16,102 bases of DNA from CAZHDI01 sp964531285 (GTDB taxonomy: Bacteria > Pseudomonadota > Alphaproteobacteria > JAJFIK01), in assembly GCA_964531285.1 (NCBI GenBank), contig CAZHDI010000078.1, positions 1-16,102 of the forward strand, read 5' to 3'. Under the pieces are notes generated by a model, which saw only the letters and a list, made by a program, of their open reading frames with translations, did not search any database and was not told the origin of the DNA. A program made the translations under genes and the position numbers. Below, one piece after another: positions 14,056 through 16,102 of this stretch. How positions within the stretch are numbered: the first letter of the stretch is position 1; the number at the start of each line of letters is the position of its first letter.

Positions 14056-14706
14056 TTAAGAGTGATCGTCCGCCGGCGGACGGGATGGCGGTCCCGTCTC
14101 GTCGCGGTCGGATGGTTTGGGTTTCGCCGGTGGCGGGGGCGCGAGGCGCTGGGCGATCTCGGCGGCGAATTTCTGCGGGTCGGGACCCACCAGACACGGG
14201 GCCGCCCGGGCGATTTCATCGAGCAGGAGATCGACCCATTCGCTGCGTTCGGCCTTGGAAAAATCCCCAAGGACATGGCCCGACACACGGTCCTTCTGAC
14301 CCGGATGGCCGATGCCGAGCCGGATGCGCCAGAAATCGGGGCCCAGATGCGCCGCGATGCTCTTGATACCGTTATGGCCGGCCGCGCCGCCGCCCTTCTT
14401 GGCACGGATTTTCCGGGCCGCCAGATCAAGCTCGTCATGGAAGACAAAGACGTCTTCCGGCTCGACCTTGAAAAAGCGTGCCGCCTCGCCGACGGCACGC
14501 CCGGAGTCGTTCATATAGGTTGTCGGCTTGAGGATCAGAACCTTGTGGCCATCCACGGTGCCGTCGCGGGTCAGGGCCTGAAAGCGGGCCCGCTCCGGTC
14601 CGAAACCATGGTCATTGGCGATGGCGTCGACCGCCATGAAGCCGATATTGTGCCGGTGGCCCGCATAACGCGGACCAGGATTACCCAGTCCGATCATCAG
14701 CTTCAT
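14056..14706 (-). CDS. pth: Peptidyl-tRNA hydrolase with proline-rich tail
   Basis: Predicted 216 residues. It releases tRNA from prematurely dropped peptidyl-tRNA. Residues matching the E. coli active site are N9, H19, N66 (TTYMNDSG), D91 (FHDELD) and N112 (GGAAGHNGIKSI). The catalytic domain ends near residue 188; a tail of about 28 residues follows, rich in Pro, Lys, Asp and Arg (starting PPPPAKPKPSDRDE), not part of the conserved fold. The gene sits between rplY (49 bases upstream) and ychF (17 bases downstream), the classic order of this translation-related cluster. Confidence 0.97.
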   Translation of the reverse strand: MKLMIGLGNPGPRYAGHRHNIGFMAVDAIANDHGFGPERARFQALTRDGTVDGHKVLILKPTTYMNDSGRAVGEAARFFKVEPEDVFVFHDELDLAARKIRAKKGGGAAGHNGIKSIAAHLGPDFWRIRLGIGHPGQKDRVSGHVLGDFSKAERSEWVDLLLDEIARAAPCLVGPDPQKFAAEIAQRLAPPPPAKPKPSDRDETGPPSRPPADDHS

Positions 14707-14755
14707 GGCGCACCATGATGGTTGACAGGTCCGTTACCGACAATCCGCCGGCGGA

Positions 14756-15394
14756 TCACGACCCGGCTTCGCTCCCGCCCTCGGCGGCTTCGCCGTCACC
14801 GTCTTCTTCATCGCCGCCGCCGACACCGCCGGATGGCGCTGCGATCGTGGCGATCGTGAAGTCGCGATCGGTGATCGTCGGGGTCACGCCCTTGGGCAGG
14901 GAGATGGCCGAAATGTGCACCGAGTCATTGATGTCGAGCCCGGACAAATCCGCTTCGAGCGCTTCGGGAATCGCGTCGGCCGGCACCCGCAACTCCACCT
15001 CGTGGCGCACGATGTTCAGCACACCGCCGCGCTTGAGGCCAGGGCTGGTTTCTTCATTGATGAAGTGGACCGCCACGGACACATCGACCGTCGCGTCCTT
15101 GGAGAGACGCAGAAAATCGATATGCACCGGCATGTCGGTCACGGGATGGAATTGCACATCGCGCGGAATGACCCGGGTCGTCTTGCCGTCCACATCGATC
15201 ATGAACAGCGTAGACAGAAACCGGCCGCGGTTGAGCGTGCGCACGATCTGGGGTTTGTCGATCGCGATGGTCTCCGGTGCCTCGCTACCGCCATAGATCA
15301 CCGCCGGCACCAGACCGGCGTTGCGTGTGGCGCGGGCGGCCCCCTTACCGACCCGTTCGCGAGGCTGTGCAGTCAGCGAAAGCGTTTCGCTCAT
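14756..15394 (-). CDS. rplY: Ribosomal protein bL25, long CTC form
   Basis: Predicted 212 residues; ATG 15394 is preceded by AGGAG with 9 bases of spacing. The N-terminal 5S-rRNA-binding L25 domain covers about 1-95 (GKGAARATRNAGLVPAVIYG; MPVHIDFLRL near its end), followed by the CTC beta-domain (about 95-185) with AVHFINEETSPGLKRGGVLN and LPKGVTPTITDRDFTIATI. The last 25 residues are Gly/Glu/Asp-rich, typical of alphaproteobacterial CTC proteins. It binds 5S rRNA at the central protuberance of the large subunit. It lies between prs and pth. Confidence 0.97.
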   Translation of the reverse strand: MSETLSLTAQPRERVGKGAARATRNAGLVPAVIYGGSEAPETIAIDKPQIVRTLNRGRFLSTLFMIDVDGKTTRVIPRDVQFHPVTDMPVHIDFLRLSKDATVDVSVAVHFINEETSPGLKRGGVLNIVRHEVELRVPADAIPEALEADLSGLDINDSVHISAISLPKGVTPTITDRDFTIATIAAPSGGVGGGDEEDGDGEAAEGGSEAGS

Positions 15395-15422
15395 GCCTCA
15401 GTCTCCTATGTAAGAAAGTTTG

Positions 15423-15452
15423 CCCGGCGTCCTCCAAGGGTGCACGTCCGGG
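15423..15452 (-). promoter_or_regulatory. Stem-loop in the prs-rplY gap
   Basis: On the minus strand CCCGG-A-CGT and ACG-CCGGG can form an 8-bp stem with one bulged A and a 13-base loop, about 28 bases before the rplY start. It is followed by CAAACTTTCTT rather than a clean T-run, so it could be a leaky terminator, an RNA-processing signal or chance. The rest of the 122-base gap shows nothing I recognise. Confidence 0.35.
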
Positions 15453-15516
15453 AAGGCGTGGTCATAGCGCACGGGGCCGACGGCGGCAAGCGATCATCCT
15501 GCCGGGCCGCGGCGGG

Positions 15517-16102
15517 TCAGTCGAAGAGGCTGGAGACGGACTCTTCGTTGGCTGTCCGGCGGATGGCCTCGCCCATGAGCGGGGCGATGGGGAGCACCCG
15601 CACATTGTTGGCCCCGCGCACAGCCTCGGTCGGCTCGATGGAGTCCGTGATGACCAGGGAGGCGAGTTCGGAGGTGCGGACCCGGTCGACGGCTTTGCCC
15701 GAGAGCACACCGTGAGACACGTAGGCGCTGACTTCCACGGCGCCGCGTTCCTTGAGGGCGGCGGCGGGATTGCATAGGGTGCCTGCGGCCTCGACGATAT
15801 CGTCGACCAGAACGCAGGTGCGCCCAGACACATCGCCGATGATGTTCATGACTTCCGACTCGCCGGCTTTCGCCCGGCGCTTCTCCACGATCGCCAGATC
15901 CGCGCCCAGGCGCTGGGCCAGATGGCGCGCCCGCACCACGCCGCCGACGTCCGGCGAGACGATCTGCAGGGTGTCCTCCCGGCCGCGATACTGGTCCCGG
16001 ATATCTTTCTCGAACACCGGCGCTGCGAACAGATTGTCGGTCGGAATGTCGAAAAAGCCCTGGATCTTCCCGGCATGGAGATCGAGGGTCAACACGCGGT
16101 CG
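15517..16102 (-). CDS. prs: Ribose-phosphate pyrophosphokinase, C-terminal part (5' end outside window)
   Basis: About 194 residues are visible, open to the window edge, out of about 310-320 in the full enzyme. It makes PRPP from ribose-5-phosphate and ATP. Visible signatures: RVLTLDLHAGKIQGFFDIPT, IVSPDVGGVVRAR, and the flexible catalytic loop beginning AIVEKRR. The ribose-5-phosphate loop reads VLVDDIVEAAGTLC, where most family members have DDxxDT/SGGT; the third acid is Glu instead of Asp and the next residue is Ala. The C-terminus (EESVSSLFD) is normal. PRPP made here is the co-substrate for the Apt encoded about 5 kb away. Confidence 0.95.
   Translation of the reverse strand, partial: DRVLTLDLHAGKIQGFFDIPTDNLFAAPVFEKDIRDQYRGREDTLQIVSPDVGGVVRARHLAQRLGADLAIVEKRRAKAGESEVMNIIGDVSGRTCVLVDDIVEAAGTLCNPAAALKERGAVEVSAYVSHGVLSGKAVDRVRTSELASLVITDSIEPTEAVRGANNVRVLPIAPLMGEAIRRTANEESVSSLFD

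Noticed and set aside
1..16102. CRISPR array, insertion sequence, prophage, tRNA or rRNA gene
   Set aside because: No spaced direct repeats, transposase or integrase motifs, phage structural genes, or tRNA/rRNA signatures were seen on either strand. The only mobile-type element is vapBC, without flanking repeats that I could find.

Overview
This GC-rich, densely packed window looks like core chromosome of an alphaproteobacterium, probably Rhodospirillales-like. The main clues are the gene order DUF1285 / CoA pyrophosphatase / DUF6111 / CCA-adding enzyme beside a divergent MoxR ATPase, a three-gene petABC operon for the cytochrome bc1 complex, and the prs-rplY(ctc)-pth-ychF block. Assignments rest on protein motifs read by eye; no database search was possible.

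Layout. (1) 1-437, minus: 5' part of a MoxR-type AAA+ ATPase. (2) 653-3503, plus: a tightly coupled run of DUF1285 protein, NUDIX CoA pyrophosphatase, small DUF6111 membrane protein and cca. (3) 3491-4186, plus: a vapBC toxin-antitoxin pair with its own candidate promoter and a perfect 9+9 bp palindrome. (4) 4219-5762, minus: trmL then hemF; HemF has an unusual Ala/Lys/Arg-rich N-terminal extension carrying a 12-bp tandem repeat. (5) 6025-8823, plus: petA-petB-petC, closed by a strong intrinsic terminator; cytochrome b carries an insertion of about 45-50 residues between its last two membrane helices. (6) 8990-12251, plus: mtnP-apt-mtnA and a FucA-like class II aldolase. (7) 12242-16102, minus: prs (5' end outside the window), rplY, pth, ychF and a dienelactone-hydrolase-family gene.

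The most interesting unit is block 6. It encodes enzymes that could cleave methylthioadenosine (and probably 5'-deoxyadenosine) to adenine plus a 1-phosphate sugar, isomerise that sugar, and split it by aldol cleavage to dihydroxyacetone phosphate and an aldehyde. This is the 'DHAP shunt' logic known from Rhodospirillum rubrum and some E. coli. Here adenine phosphoribosyltransferase sits inside the operon to recover the purine, and it needs PRPP, the product of prs at the other end of the window. No methionine-regenerating genes (mtnB, mtnC, mtnD, mtnK) are in the window.

The second point is the extra periplasmic-side loop of cytochrome b. The rest is mostly well-known housekeeping. Five genes start with GTG, and genes in the blocks are often coupled by overlaps of 4 to 11 bases.
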